DNA of 64,000 nucleotides from Acidovorax benzenivorans (lineage in GTDB: Bacteria > Pseudomonadota > Gammaproteobacteria > Burkholderiales > Burkholderiaceae_C). This document shows, one piece after another, positions 36,792-45,571 of the stretch (positions are counted from its first letter, which is position 1; each line of letters begins with the position of its first letter). Below the pieces are notes generated by a model. The model was not told the DNA's origin. It saw nothing but the letters and a program-made list of their open reading frames with translations, and did not search any database. The position numbers and the translations under genes were made by a program. Where the stretch lies: positions 306,846 through 370,845 of the forward strand of contig NZ_JAPCKI010000006.1 of the NCBI RefSeq assembly GCF_028680575.1. The letters run 5' to 3'.

Positions 36792-37823
36792 TCACTGCGT
36801 ATGCTGGGCAGGATGTGCGCAGGCCCAATCGGCGGCAGTCTGCCAAACGGGAGGCACGCAACCCTGCTCCATCACACACAAGCTTGCACTGGCCAGCGCG
36901 TGGCGCAACGCCTGCTGGCCAGCGTCGGCGGACAGTGTGCTAACAAACTGCACGAAGCTGCCCACGTTCGCTGAACACGCCTGCCGCAGCAGGTGCGCCA
37001 GCAGGCCCGCCAGAAAGCTGTCACCCGCGCCCACGGTGTCCACCACCTGCAGCGGCTGGGCCTCTTTGGCAAAACACTGTGCGCCGCTGCGGCGCAGCAG
37101 CCATGCGCCTTCCGCCCCCAGCGTGAGCGCCAGCAGATGGGCCTGTGGGTTGGCGGCCAGCAGGTGCTGTGCGCGGGCCAGGGCATCCACACCAGGCACG
37201 GCCAGATGCTCCAGGTCTTCGTCGCTGGCCTTGATGATGTGGGCGTGGGCCAGCGCGGCGTGCACCGTGGTGCGGTAGGCCGCCAGGTCGGGCATGACGG
37301 AGGGGCGCAGATTGGCATCGACCACCACACAGCGGCCTGCGGCGCGCTGGGCGGCCAGCCACGGCAGGTAGATGGCAGTGTCACGCGCGTCGAGCGCCAG
37401 CGCGCCGGTGCACACCAACTGCAGCGCGGGCAAGGCGGCGCAGCTATCGCCCAGACCTGCGGCAGACACGGCACGGTCGGCCACGCCTTCGCGGTAGAAG
37501 GCGTAGTCGGGGTGGCCATGTGCGTCGAGGTTGACCACGGCCAGTGACGTGACCTGCTGCACGGGCTCGGGCTGTGCCAGCACCACGCCATCGTCCATCA
37601 ATTGGGCCGCCAGCTCGCGGCCAAAACGGTCGCGCGACAACGGGTTGAGGTACTGGGTGCCCACGCCTTGCCGGGCCAGCGCACGGCACAGGTTGTAGAG
37701 CGCGCCGCCCAGGCACGGCAGGTAGCTGCCATCGGGGCGGCGGATCAGGTCGATGAGGGCCTCGCCAGCAATGGCGGCGTGGATGGGCGCTGTGCCGTTG
37801 GAAATCGTGGATGCGGAAGTCAT
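36792..37823 (-). CDS. mtlZ: PfkB-family carbohydrate kinase, fructokinase
   Basis: Phosphorylates fructose to fructose-6-phosphate, feeding the product of mannitol or sorbitol oxidation into glycolysis. 343 aa. Ribokinase fold with GEALIDLIRRPDG at the start, the lid region GGALYNLCRALARQG, and the catalytic VDTVGAGDSFLAGLLA near residue 265 whose Asp is the general base. Last gene of the polyol cluster, 28 bases after xylulokinase. In Pseudomonas fluorescens the matching position holds mtlZ. The much longer open frame upstream is within xylB. Confidence 0.88.
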   Translation of the reverse strand: MTSASTISNGTAPIHAAIAGEALIDLIRRPDGSYLPCLGGALYNLCRALARQGVGTQYLNPLSRDRFGRELAAQLMDDGVVLAQPEPVQQVTSLAVVNLDAHGHPDYAFYREGVADRAVSAAGLGDSCAALPALQLVCTGALALDARDTAIYLPWLAAQRAAGRCVVVDANLRPSVMPDLAAYRTTVHAALAHAHIIKASDEDLEHLAVPGVDALARAQHLLAANPQAHLLALTLGAEGAWLLRRSGAQCFAKEAQPLQVVDTVGAGDSFLAGLLAHLLRQACSANVGSFVQFVSTLSADAGQQALRHALASASLCVMEQGCVPPVWQTAADWACAHPAQHTQ

Positions 37824-37851
37824 GGACGTTTGGAAGGAAGCAGACAGTGCG

Positions 37852-39336
37852 TCAGAACTGCGATTGCAGCGCGGGGTACAGCGCGACAAAGCGGGCATAG
37901 CGTTCGGCCAGCTGGGCTTGTTGTGCGGGCTGTGGCATGAAGGTGGCGTCAGCGGGCAGGGGCTGGCACCAGTGGGCTTCGTCACCACCGCAGGCCATGG
38001 CGGCGAGGCGCGCGGCACCTAGGGCTGCGGCAGCGTGTGCGCCCTGCGGGCGCTGCAGTGGGGTGCCCAGCGCGCTGGCCAGCAGCTGCGCCCAAGGGCT
38101 GCTGCGTGCGCCACCCCCGACGAGCGCCAGGGGCGCATCACTCCGACCTGTGTCACTACCCTTCCCCGGCCCTGCGGCGCGCATGGCGTTGAGACCATCG
38201 AGCAGGCCAAAGCCCACGCCTTCCATCACGGCATAGGCCAGGTCCGCCGCTTCGTGCTCGGCCCGCAGGCCCATGAACACGCCGGTGGCAGCCGCGTTGT
38301 TGTGCGGTGTGCGCTCGCCACTCAGGTACGGCAAAAACAGCGGCGCCTGCGCCTGGCGGGTGGTGTTGAGGACGCTGACGGCGTCAGACAGTTGCGCCTC
38401 GTCGCCACGCCCCGTGAGCCGGGTGACCCAGCCAAACGCACTCGCTGCACTGAGCATGACGGACATGTGGTGCCAGCGCTGCGGCAGCGCATGGGCAAAG
38501 GCATGCACGGCGCGCTCGGTGGCAGGCGCAAAAGCGTCCGTCACGCGAAAGACCACACCCGAGGTGCCCAGCGACACAAAGCCCTGCCCCGCAGTGCGGG
38601 CGCCCACGCCCACGGCACTGGCGGCGTTGTCGCCCGCGCCAGCAGCCACGACGATGCTGTCACCGAGCCCCCAGCGGCGTGCCACATCGCTGCGCAGTGT
38701 GCCGGTGGGCGCACTGCCCTCGGCCAGCGTCGGCATGTGCGAAACATCGAGCCCACAGGCTTGCAACATGGCCGGGCTCCAGGCGCGGGCCTGCACGGCC
38801 AGCCACAGCGTGCCCGATGCGTCGGACATGTCGCTCACTGCATCGCCCGTGAGTTGCAGGCGCAGCCAGTCCTTGGGCAGCAGCACGGTGCGGATCTGGT
38901 CGAACACGGCGGGCTCGTGCGTGCGCAGCCACAGCAGCTTGGGCGCGGTGAAGCCGGGCATGGCGAGATTGCCGGTGATCTGGCGCGAGCTGGGCACAGC
39001 CGACTCCAGCTGCGCACATTCGGCGCTGGCGCGGCCGTCGTTCCACAAGATGGCCGGGCGCAGCACCTGGCCCTGCGCGTCCAGTACCACCGCGCCATGC
39101 ATGTGGCCCGAGAGGCCGATGCCCCGCACCTGCGCCCACGCTGCGGGAGCCTGCGCGCGCAACTGCGCCACGGAGGTCTCCACAGCAGTCCACCAGTCGG
39201 CGGGGTGCTGTTCGCTCCTGGTGGGCTGGGGGCGCAGCTGAGGCACGGCGGCATCTGCCGTAGCGACCACAGTGCGCGCATCGTCCAGCAGCAGGAGCTT
39301 GACACCCGAGGTGCCTAAATCGATTCCGAGGTACAT
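37852..39336 (-). CDS. xylB: Xylulokinase
   Basis: Phosphorylates D-xylulose to xylulose-5-phosphate for the pentose phosphate pathway. 494 aa, FGGY family. N-terminal phosphate-1 loop YLGIDLGTSGVKLLLLD, substrate segment GIGLSGHMHGAVVLD with the conserved His, AILWNDGRA, the phosphate-2 loop GAGDNAASAVG and the second signature FLPYLSGERTPHNN; adenosine loop ALVGGGARS. In the P. fluorescens mannitol operon the homologue is mtlY. With an arabinitol-type dehydrogenase in the same cluster it gives a complete arabinitol-to-xylulose-5-phosphate route. Confidence 0.95.
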   Translation of the reverse strand: MYLGIDLGTSGVKLLLLDDARTVVATADAAVPQLRPQPTRSEQHPADWWTAVETSVAQLRAQAPAAWAQVRGIGLSGHMHGAVVLDAQGQVLRPAILWNDGRASAECAQLESAVPSSRQITGNLAMPGFTAPKLLWLRTHEPAVFDQIRTVLLPKDWLRLQLTGDAVSDMSDASGTLWLAVQARAWSPAMLQACGLDVSHMPTLAEGSAPTGTLRSDVARRWGLGDSIVVAAGAGDNAASAVGVGARTAGQGFVSLGTSGVVFRVTDAFAPATERAVHAFAHALPQRWHHMSVMLSAASAFGWVTRLTGRGDEAQLSDAVSVLNTTRQAQAPLFLPYLSGERTPHNNAAATGVFMGLRAEHEAADLAYAVMEGVGFGLLDGLNAMRAAGPGKGSDTGRSDAPLALVGGGARSSPWAQLLASALGTPLQRPQGAHAAAALGAARLAAMACGGDEAHWCQPLPADATFMPQPAQQAQLAERYARFVALYPALQSQF

Positions 39337-39460
39337 GGGTGATGGACAGACGTCAGTGATTCACAGTGAAAACCATGGCCCGGCCTTTGTCTTTGGCGGG
39401 CTGCGTGAAGGGGTCACGCAACAAGTGCCTCCCCTCTCAGGGTGCAGATCCGGCCAGGGA

Positions 39461-40396
39461 TCAGGAAGTCTTTCCAAACCTTCCCGCGCCCTGCTTGCGG
39501 TACTCGCTGGGCGTCATGCCCTTGATGTCCAGAAAGCGGCGGTTGAAGTTGGCCATGTTGTTGAAGCCCACGTCATACGCAATGTGGGTGATGTAGCGCT
39601 CGGTCTCCATCAGCAGCTGGCACGCGCGGTTCACGCGCACCAGGTTCACAAAGTCGGTAAAGGTGTTGCCCGTGGCACGGCGGAAGAAGCGCGAAAAGCG
39701 GCTTTCCGTCATGCCCAGTTCCTGCGCCAGGTCGGCGGCCGACAGCGGATCCGCCAGGTGGTCGGTGATGCGACTCACGATGGCGTTGATCTGGTCGAGC
39801 TGTGTGTCGTTGTCCTCGCTTTGCAGCTGCGTGCTCGACAGCAGGCGAAAGTCGGTGCAGCGCGCCAGGTCGCTCATGAACTCACAGAAAGCGCCGAACC
39901 GGGCGAGCCCCTGGCGCGCCTTGATGCGGTGCCAATGCTCTTGCGCCTGCGCTTCCATGCCAAAGAACTCCACACCGTGGCGCGCGCGCTCCAGCAGAGG
40001 CAGCACCTCGCGCAGCTCGGGGATGGTCTCGCTGCTGGCCACCAGCGGCGCGTGCGAGAACTGGATCACCAGGTCGCGCAGCGGCACGCCGCCTTCGGGC
40101 AGATCCATACTGATCCAGTTGTGCGGCAGGCGCGGCCCGGTCAGCACCAGGTGGCCGGGCTGGAACTGACCGATCCAGTCCCCCACAAAGACCTTGCCCG
40201 AGGTGGCCGTGATCAGGTGCAGCTCGTACTCGTCGTGGTAATGCCAGCGCGCCAGCGGCGTGGGAAACCCGTGCGACAAACAACGGATGAAGCCCGCCGT
40301 CTCGGGCGACTCGTAGCCCAGAGCGGGCGAGCGCACATAGTCGTGCTCCAGCTCGGGCTTGGTCTGGCGCGGGGCGATGGGCATCTTCACGGTCAT
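39461..40396 (-). CDS. mtlR: AraC-family regulator of the polyol cluster (MtlR-like)
   Basis: 311 aa. Cupin-type N-terminus with WHYHDEYELHLI metal-like His cluster and PHNWIS, then an AraC DNA-binding domain from about residue 200: DPLSAADLAQELGMTESRFS and ERYITHIAYDVGFNNMANFN. It lies inside the cluster, between the polyol dehydrogenase and xylB, in the same orientation. By analogy to MtlR it should activate the operon when polyol is present. The gap of 124 bases to xylB may hold a second promoter. Assignment as regulator of these genes is inference from position. Confidence 0.85.
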   Translation of the reverse strand: MTVKMPIAPRQTKPELEHDYVRSPALGYESPETAGFIRCLSHGFPTPLARWHYHDEYELHLITATSGKVFVGDWIGQFQPGHLVLTGPRLPHNWISMDLPEGGVPLRDLVIQFSHAPLVASSETIPELREVLPLLERARHGVEFFGMEAQAQEHWHRIKARQGLARFGAFCEFMSDLARCTDFRLLSSTQLQSEDNDTQLDQINAIVSRITDHLADPLSAADLAQELGMTESRFSRFFRRATGNTFTDFVNLVRVNRACQLLMETERYITHIAYDVGFNNMANFNRRFLDIKGMTPSEYRKQGAGRFGKTS

Positions 40397-40425
40397 GGCG
40401 GTAGTGGGCTCAAATTACACCAGCA

Positions 40426-41829
40426 TCAGGCGCCTGTCCGCTCCGCCACAAAAGCCAGCACGCGGGCATAGGCTTTGCGCAACGCGTCTACGAGTCGGGG
40501 GTGGCCGGCCATCTCGCCCCACAAGGTCGTGTCGGCCGCAAAGGCCGCCACGGGGTCAGCGGCATCGCAGATGGCATGGGCCACGGCGGGATCCATGGCT
40601 TGATCCTGGTAGCTGTAGGGGATCTGCCCCGCATGCCAGCGCTGCAGGTAGGCCAGGAACAGCGCGGGCAGCATGGCCACGCTGTCGAACGACGCGTTGC
40701 GCGCGAGCTTGTCGCGGATAGTGGGCGCAATCATGCCGGGGATCTTGGAGAACGCATCCATGGCCACGCGCTGGTTGGTGTCGGCAATGGCGGGGTTGCC
40801 GAAGCGGTCCAGCACCACGTCGCGGTACTGCTCCAGGTTGATGGGGCATGGTTGCTCGGGCGTGTGGAGCACCGGGATCGCGTCGTCGGTGACGTAGTCG
40901 TAGGCCATCTGGCGGATGGCCGCGTCGTGTGTGCCTTCGTGGATGTACTGGTAGCCCGCCAGCGTGCCCGCCCAGGCAATGCAGCTGTGGGTGGCGTTGA
41001 GCAGGCGGATCTTGGCCTCTTCGTGCGCCTGCACCGACTGCACCATCTCCACGCCCACCTTCTCCCAGTCGGGCCGGCCGGCAATGAAGTCGTCTTCGAC
41101 GACCCACTGGATAAAGCTTTCACCCATGAGTGCTGCCTTGTCGTCCCAACCCGTTGCAGCCTTCACGCGCTCGGCCACATCGGGCGTGGGGCGCGGCGTG
41201 ATGCGGTCGACCATGGCGTTGGGGCTGGTGGTGTTCTGCTCCACCCACTCTTTCAGTGGCGCATCGCCCAGCGCCTCGATGAACTGCAGCAGCCCGCCGC
41301 GCGAGCGGTCGCCGTTGTGGCGCAGGTTGTCGCAGTTCATCAGCGTCACGGCGCCCGCATCGGCTGCCCTGCGCGCGCGCAGGATGCTGACCAGGGCGCC
41401 GTAGATCGTGTGGCCTGCCTGGCCGGCCTTCACAGCCGCGAGGTCGGCCCGCAGGTCAGCGTAGGTGGGCCAGTCCAGCTGGTTCTGGGCATCGAGGTAG
41501 TAGCCCGCTTCGGTCACCGTGAAGCTGATGATGCGCGTGGCAGGGTCGGCACCCATGGCGATCAGCGGGGCCAGGTCGTCCTGGTAGGGGATCACGCGCT
41601 GTATGGATTCGATGACGGTGTAGCTGCGCTCGCCCTGGGGCGTGACGGTCTCGAGCGTGTAGCGGCCACCCTGCGCCTGCAGGGCCGCGATGGTATCGGC
41701 CATGTCAGGGCGCAGGTTGCCGCCTGCGATGGCCCAGCCCGTGTCACCGTGCTGGCGCAGCTGGTGAACGTAGACGGCCTGGTGGGCTCGGTGGAAGGAG
41801 CCCAGGCCCAGATGCAGGATGAAATTCAT
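40426..41829 (-). CDS. dalD: Polyol dehydrogenase, D-arabinitol 4-dehydrogenase type (long-chain mannitol dehydrogenase family)
   Basis: Oxidises a polyol with NAD: D-arabinitol to D-xylulose, or mannitol to fructose. 467 aa. It starts ILHLGLGSFHRAHQAVYVHQ and carries the family signature RIISFTVTEAGYYLD plus the catalytic-site block DNLRHNGDRSRGG and VDRITPRPTPD. The segments FIQWVVEDDF, EEAKIRLLNATHSCIAWAGT and DTNQRVAMDAFSKIPGMIAP are close to Klebsiella DalD as I remember it, and closer than to Pseudomonas MtlD. It occupies the mtlD position. Mannitol dehydrogenase activity remains possible. Confidence 0.82.
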   Translation of the reverse strand: MNFILHLGLGSFHRAHQAVYVHQLRQHGDTGWAIAGGNLRPDMADTIAALQAQGGRYTLETVTPQGERSYTVIESIQRVIPYQDDLAPLIAMGADPATRIISFTVTEAGYYLDAQNQLDWPTYADLRADLAAVKAGQAGHTIYGALVSILRARRAADAGAVTLMNCDNLRHNGDRSRGGLLQFIEALGDAPLKEWVEQNTTSPNAMVDRITPRPTPDVAERVKAATGWDDKAALMGESFIQWVVEDDFIAGRPDWEKVGVEMVQSVQAHEEAKIRLLNATHSCIAWAGTLAGYQYIHEGTHDAAIRQMAYDYVTDDAIPVLHTPEQPCPINLEQYRDVVLDRFGNPAIADTNQRVAMDAFSKIPGMIAPTIRDKLARNASFDSVAMLPALFLAYLQRWHAGQIPYSYQDQAMDPAVAHAICDAADPVAAFAADTTLWGEMAGHPRLVDALRKAYARVLAFVAERTGA

Positions 41830-41848
41830 GGTGCGTGAAGACAGGTAT

Positions 41849-42604
41849 CTAGAGATCAAAATTCGTGGGCATCATCACGACGTCGCGGATGGTCATGCCG
41901 CGCGGGCGGGTGAGCATGAAGAGCACCACGTCGGCCACTTCGGACGCCTCGATGAGGCTGCCGCTGGCCTTGGCCTCGGCGAGCTTTTCCGAGGGCCAGT
42001 CGGCGAGCAGCGAGGTGATGACCGGCCCGGGCGAGATGGAGCCCACGCGGATGCCGTGCTTGAACACCTGGCGCCGCACGGTCTGCACGAAGCAGTTGAC
42101 GGCCCACTTGGACGATGCGTAGACCGGCTCCCATGGCGTGGGGAAATGCGCAGCCAGCGAGCTGGTGACGATGATGTCGCCCGTGCCGCGTTCGATCATG
42201 TGGGGCAGCACGTTGTGCACGTTCTTCATCACCACGTTGACGTTCAGGTTCAGCATGCGGTCGATGGCGTCGGGGTCGGCATCCACCAGGTCGCCGCCCA
42301 CATACAGCCCGGCGTTGGCGTGGAAGATGTCGAGCTGCCCCGCGAGCGCCAGCGTGCGCTGCAGCAGGCTGGCGCATTGCCTGGCATCGAGCAGGTCCAG
42401 CACCAGCGGCAATGCGCCGGGGCCGATGGCTGCACACGCCTTGGTCAGCGCGGCCTCGTCACGGTCTATCAGCACCACACGCGCGCCAGCGTGGGCCATG
42501 GCTTGGGCACTGGCAAAGCCGATGCCCGATGCAGCGCCGGTAACGGCCGCCACCTTGCCTTGAAGTTCTTGTCCGGGGGGCATGGAAGCAGTCATGGCGG
42601 TCAT
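41849..42604 (-). CDS. SDR-family polyol (sorbitol/galactitol-like) dehydrogenase
   Basis: 251 aa short-chain dehydrogenase. NAD(P) motif TGAASGIG near residue 19, NAG as HANAGLYVGG, catalytic Ser in IIVTSSLAA, and YASSK with the catalytic Tyr and Lys. Related enzymes in alphaproteobacterial polyol operons (SmoS sorbitol dehydrogenase, galactitol dehydrogenase) act on hexitols. Its ATG overlaps the mtlK stop by four bases (ATGA) and the next dehydrogenase starts 19 bases downstream, so it belongs to the operon. Absent from the Pseudomonas mtl operon. Stereospecificity is unknown. Confidence 0.88.
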   Translation of the reverse strand: MTAMTASMPPGQELQGKVAAVTGAASGIGFASAQAMAHAGARVVLIDRDEAALTKACAAIGPGALPLVLDLLDARQCASLLQRTLALAGQLDIFHANAGLYVGGDLVDADPDAIDRMLNLNVNVVMKNVHNVLPHMIERGTGDIIVTSSLAAHFPTPWEPVYASSKWAVNCFVQTVRRQVFKHGIRVGSISPGPVITSLLADWPSEKLAEAKASGSLIEASEVADVVLFMLTRPRGMTIRDVVMMPTNFDL

Positions 42605-43644
42605 GCGGTCTGGCGGGCCACCACGCGGCCGTTCGGGTCGAACCAATGGGCTTGCGAGGCATCGATGTCCAGGCAAACCGCATCGCCCGCACGCAGGCTT
42701 GTGCGGTCGTTCTGGCGCGCCACAAACTGCGCCCCGCTGGGCGTTCTCACGTAGATCAGTGTCTCGGCGCCCAGTGCTTCCACGAGGTCCACCTGGCCCG
42801 GCACCGGCGTCGCGCCGGTGTTGCGTACCGTGATGTTCTCGGGGCGCAGGCCGATGGCACCGCCCTCAGCCCCGGCGGGTGCCTGCTGTTGTACAGGCGA
42901 TGGCAGCTGCGGCAGGGGCACCACATTCATCTGCGGCGTGCCGATGAACTGGGCCACGAACTGGTTGGCGGGTCGGTCGTACAGCTCCAGCGGCGTACCC
43001 ACCTGCTCGATGACGCCGTCGCGCAGCACCACCACGCGGTCGGCCAGCGTCATGGCCTCGACCTGGTCGTGCGTCACGTAGATGGTGGTGGCGCCCAGGT
43101 CGCGGTGCAGCTTGGCGATCTCCACACGGGTCTGGCCGCGCAGCGCCGCGTCGAGGTTGGACAGCGGCTCGTCAAACAGGAACACCTTGGGCGCGCGCAC
43201 GATGGCGCGGCCAATGGCCACGCGCTGGCGCTGCCCGCCCGACAGCTCCTTGGGCGTGCGCTGCAGGTACTGCGTGAGGTTGAGGATGCGCGCGGCGTTC
43301 TGCACCTTCTCGTCGATCACCTGCTTGTCCACCTTGGCGAGCTTGAGCGCGAAGCTCATGTTCTCGTACACGCTCATGTGCGGGTACAGCGCATAGCTCT
43401 GGAACACCATCGCCAGGTCGCGCTTGCTGGATGGCTGGTCGGTGATGTCGCGGCCGTCCAGCATCAGGGTGCCACCGTCGATGTTTTCGAGCCCCGCGAT
43501 CAGCCGCAGCAGCGTGGACTTGCCACAGCCCGAGGGGCCGACGAAGACGATGAACTCGCCTTGCTGGATGGTGAGATCGATGCCTTTGATGGCGCGGTGT
43601 TCACCAAAGAATTTCTCGATGCCGCGCAGTTGAAGGTAGGCCAT
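42601..43644 (-). CDS. mtlK: Polyol ABC transporter, ATP-binding protein
   Basis: Energises import of polyol through MtlF/MtlG. 347 aa, MalK/UgpC type. Walker A GPSGCGKST at 36-44, Q-loop MVFQSYALYPHM, signature ELSGGQRQR (LSGGQ 134-138), Walker B VFLFDEPLSNLD, H-loop TIYVTHDQVEAMT. C-terminal TOBE/OB domain after residue 240 with the GLRPENI motif. Lies 49 bases after mtlG. Confidence 0.94.
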   Translation of the reverse strand: MAYLQLRGIEKFFGEHRAIKGIDLTIQQGEFIVFVGPSGCGKSTLLRLIAGLENIDGGTLMLDGRDITDQPSSKRDLAMVFQSYALYPHMSVYENMSFALKLAKVDKQVIDEKVQNAARILNLTQYLQRTPKELSGGQRQRVAIGRAIVRAPKVFLFDEPLSNLDAALRGQTRVEIAKLHRDLGATTIYVTHDQVEAMTLADRVVVLRDGVIEQVGTPLELYDRPANQFVAQFIGTPQMNVVPLPQLPSPVQQQAPAGAEGGAIGLRPENITVRNTGATPVPGQVDLVEALGAETLIYVRTPSGAQFVARQNDRTSLRAGDAVCLDIDASQAHWFDPNGRVVARQTA

Positions 43645-43693
43645 GGAATCGGGTTCCTGAAAACTTGATTGCGTTGGATAGGAAAGCTGCGCG

Positions 43694-44539
43694 TTACTTC
43701 ACGGCGCCAAACGTCAGGCCCTGCACCAGCTGCTTCTGGCTGAACCAGCCGAACACCACGATGGGCGCAATGGCCATCAGCGAAGCCGCAGACAACTTGG
43801 CCCAGAACAGGCCCTCAGGGCTGGAGTACGACGCGATCAGCGTAGCCAGCGTGCCGGCCTTGGCGGCGCTGAGGTTCAGGCTCCAGAAGGCCTCGTTCCA
43901 TGACAGCACCAGGCACAAGAGGCCGGTGGACGCGAGGCCGCCCATGCCCAGCGGCAGCAGCACCAGGCGCACCTCCTGCCACAGCGTGGCGCCGTCCATG
44001 CGCGCGGCTTCCAGAATCTCGCGCGGGATATCCTTGAAGTGCGAGTACAGCATCCACACCATGATGGGCAGGTTGGACAGCGCGAACACGATGATGAGCA
44101 CCAACTGCGTATCGAGCAGGTGGCTCTTTTGCGCCAGCACGTAGATGGGCACCAACGCGCCCACGGCGGGCATCATCTTGGTCGAGAGCATCCACATGAG
44201 GATGTCCTTGGTGTACTTGCCCTTGAAGAAGGCCATGGCGTAGGCCGCAGGCGCTGCCAGCATGAGCCCCACCAGGGTAGAGACCACGCTGGTGATGACC
44301 GAATTCTTGGCGTACAGCAGGTAGTCGCTGCGCTCCTGCACCTCGTGAAAATTTTCGAGCGTGGGGACAAAGAACAGCTGCGGCGGCACGGCGATGGCCT
44401 GCAACTCGGTCTTGAACGCCGTGAGGAACAGCCAACCCAGCGGGAAAAACAGCAGCAGAGCCACGCCCCAAGCAGCGGCGGTGCGCAGGGCCAGCAGGCC
44501 CAGCGGGAAGTTGGAGCGGCGTCGTTTAGTCGTTGTCAT
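43694..44539 (-). CDS. mtlG: Polyol ABC transporter, permease
   Basis: 281 aa inner-membrane protein with six hydrophobic segments, MalG type. EAA loop EAARMDGATLWQEVRLVLLP contacts the ATPase. The N-terminal cytoplasmic part is Lys/Arg-rich (MTTTKRRRSNF). 15 bases after mtlF. The C-terminal GWFSQKQLVQGLTFGAVK is the usual ending of sugar permeases of this class. Confidence 0.94.
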   Translation of the reverse strand: MTTTKRRRSNFPLGLLALRTAAAWGVALLLFFPLGWLFLTAFKTELQAIAVPPQLFFVPTLENFHEVQERSDYLLYAKNSVITSVVSTLVGLMLAAPAAYAMAFFKGKYTKDILMWMLSTKMMPAVGALVPIYVLAQKSHLLDTQLVLIIVFALSNLPIMVWMLYSHFKDIPREILEAARMDGATLWQEVRLVLLPLGMGGLASTGLLCLVLSWNEAFWSLNLSAAKAGTLATLIASYSSPEGLFWAKLSAASLMAIAPIVVFGWFSQKQLVQGLTFGAVK

Positions 44540-44554
44540 GAGCGTTGCCCCGTC

Positions 44555-45418
44555 TTACTTGTCAAGGTTCTTGCCGACCATGCGGATCAGAAACACCGCC
44601 GCGATATTGGCCAGCAACACTGCGAACAGCGCACCTGCCGAGGCCACGCCCGCGTCGAAGTTGAGCAGCGCCTGCTTGAAGATCAGGAAGGTGACGTTGG
44701 TGCTCGCATCGCCCGGCCCGCCACCCGTGGTGGTGTAGATCTCTGCAAAGATGCTGAGCAAAAAGATGAGTTCGATCATCACAACCACCGCCACCGAGCG
44801 CGCCAGGTGCGGCACATACAGGTAGCGCAGCTGCTGCAGGTAGTTGGCGCCGTCCATGCGCGATGCTTCGAGCTGCTCGTGGTTCATGCTCTGCAATGCG
44901 GTCATGAAGATCAGCGTGGCAAACGGCAGCCACTGCCATGACACCATGACGATCACCGAGAACAGCGGGTGGTCCGTGAGCCAGTCCACCGGGGCCGCGC
45001 CGAAGAACATCCACACCTGGGCGAGCACGCCGTAGATGGGATTCATCATCATGTTCTTCCACATCAGCGCATTCACCGTGGGCATGACGAAGAACGGCGA
45101 AATCAGCAGCACCCGCACAATGCCTCGGCCCGCAAACGGCTCGTTAATGAGCAGCGCAATCGCAATGCCGAACACCACCGTGATGAGGATCACGCTGCCC
45201 AGAAGCAGGATGGTGTTAACCACCGCCGTGCCAAACGACGGGTCGGTGACGAAATACTCAAAGTTCTCCAGCCCGGCAAAGCCCGTCTGGTCCGGCTGCA
45301 TGAGGTTGTAGCGGATGAGCGAGAAGTAGATCGTCATCACCAGCGGCACGATCATCCACAGGAAGAGCGTGGCCATGGCAGGCGTGAGCAGCAGGCGGGG
45401 GAGCAGGCGGCGGTTCAT
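44555..45418 (-). CDS. mtlF: Polyol ABC transporter, permease
   Basis: 287 aa inner-membrane protein, MalF type, six membrane segments beginning LLTPAMATLFLWMIVPLVMT. EAA-like loop EASRMDGANYLQQLRYLYVP. The start at 45418 (MNRRLLPRLLL) fits the family; the open frame continues far upstream through mtlE but as a shadow in another frame. Separated from mtlE by a structured intercistronic element. Confidence 0.94.
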   Translation of the reverse strand: MNRRLLPRLLLTPAMATLFLWMIVPLVMTIYFSLIRYNLMQPDQTGFAGLENFEYFVTDPSFGTAVVNTILLLGSVILITVVFGIAIALLINEPFAGRGIVRVLLISPFFVMPTVNALMWKNMMMNPIYGVLAQVWMFFGAAPVDWLTDHPLFSVIVMVSWQWLPFATLIFMTALQSMNHEQLEASRMDGANYLQQLRYLYVPHLARSVAVVVMIELIFLLSIFAEIYTTTGGGPGDASTNVTFLIFKQALLNFDAGVASAGALFAVLLANIAAVFLIRMVGKNLDK

Positions 45419-45441
45419 GGAAGCCTCAGAAAATAGTCCAG

Positions 45442-45571
45442 CAAAAATAGGCGTGCAGTCGGCGTCGCGAGCGGGCCGAGCCGGGGGCGCTGTACCGCAG
45501 CCGTACTCCCGTACGGCGAGGAACACCGGCCCCGGATCGGCCAGCGCAGTAGCCGAATGAATGCCTATTTG
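45442..45571 (-). repeat. Structured intercistronic element between mtlE and mtlF
   Basis: Ends form an inverted repeat: CAAATAGGC at the mtlE stop codon (TAG inside the repeat) and GCCTATTTTTG near mtlF. Inside is a perfect seven-base stem GCCGTAC/GTACGGC with loop GGGA (45500-45517) and further GC-rich complementarity (GGGGCCGG, CCCCCGGC). It looks like a REP/BIME-type mRNA stabiliser or attenuator, giving more binding protein than permease. Confidence 0.65.
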
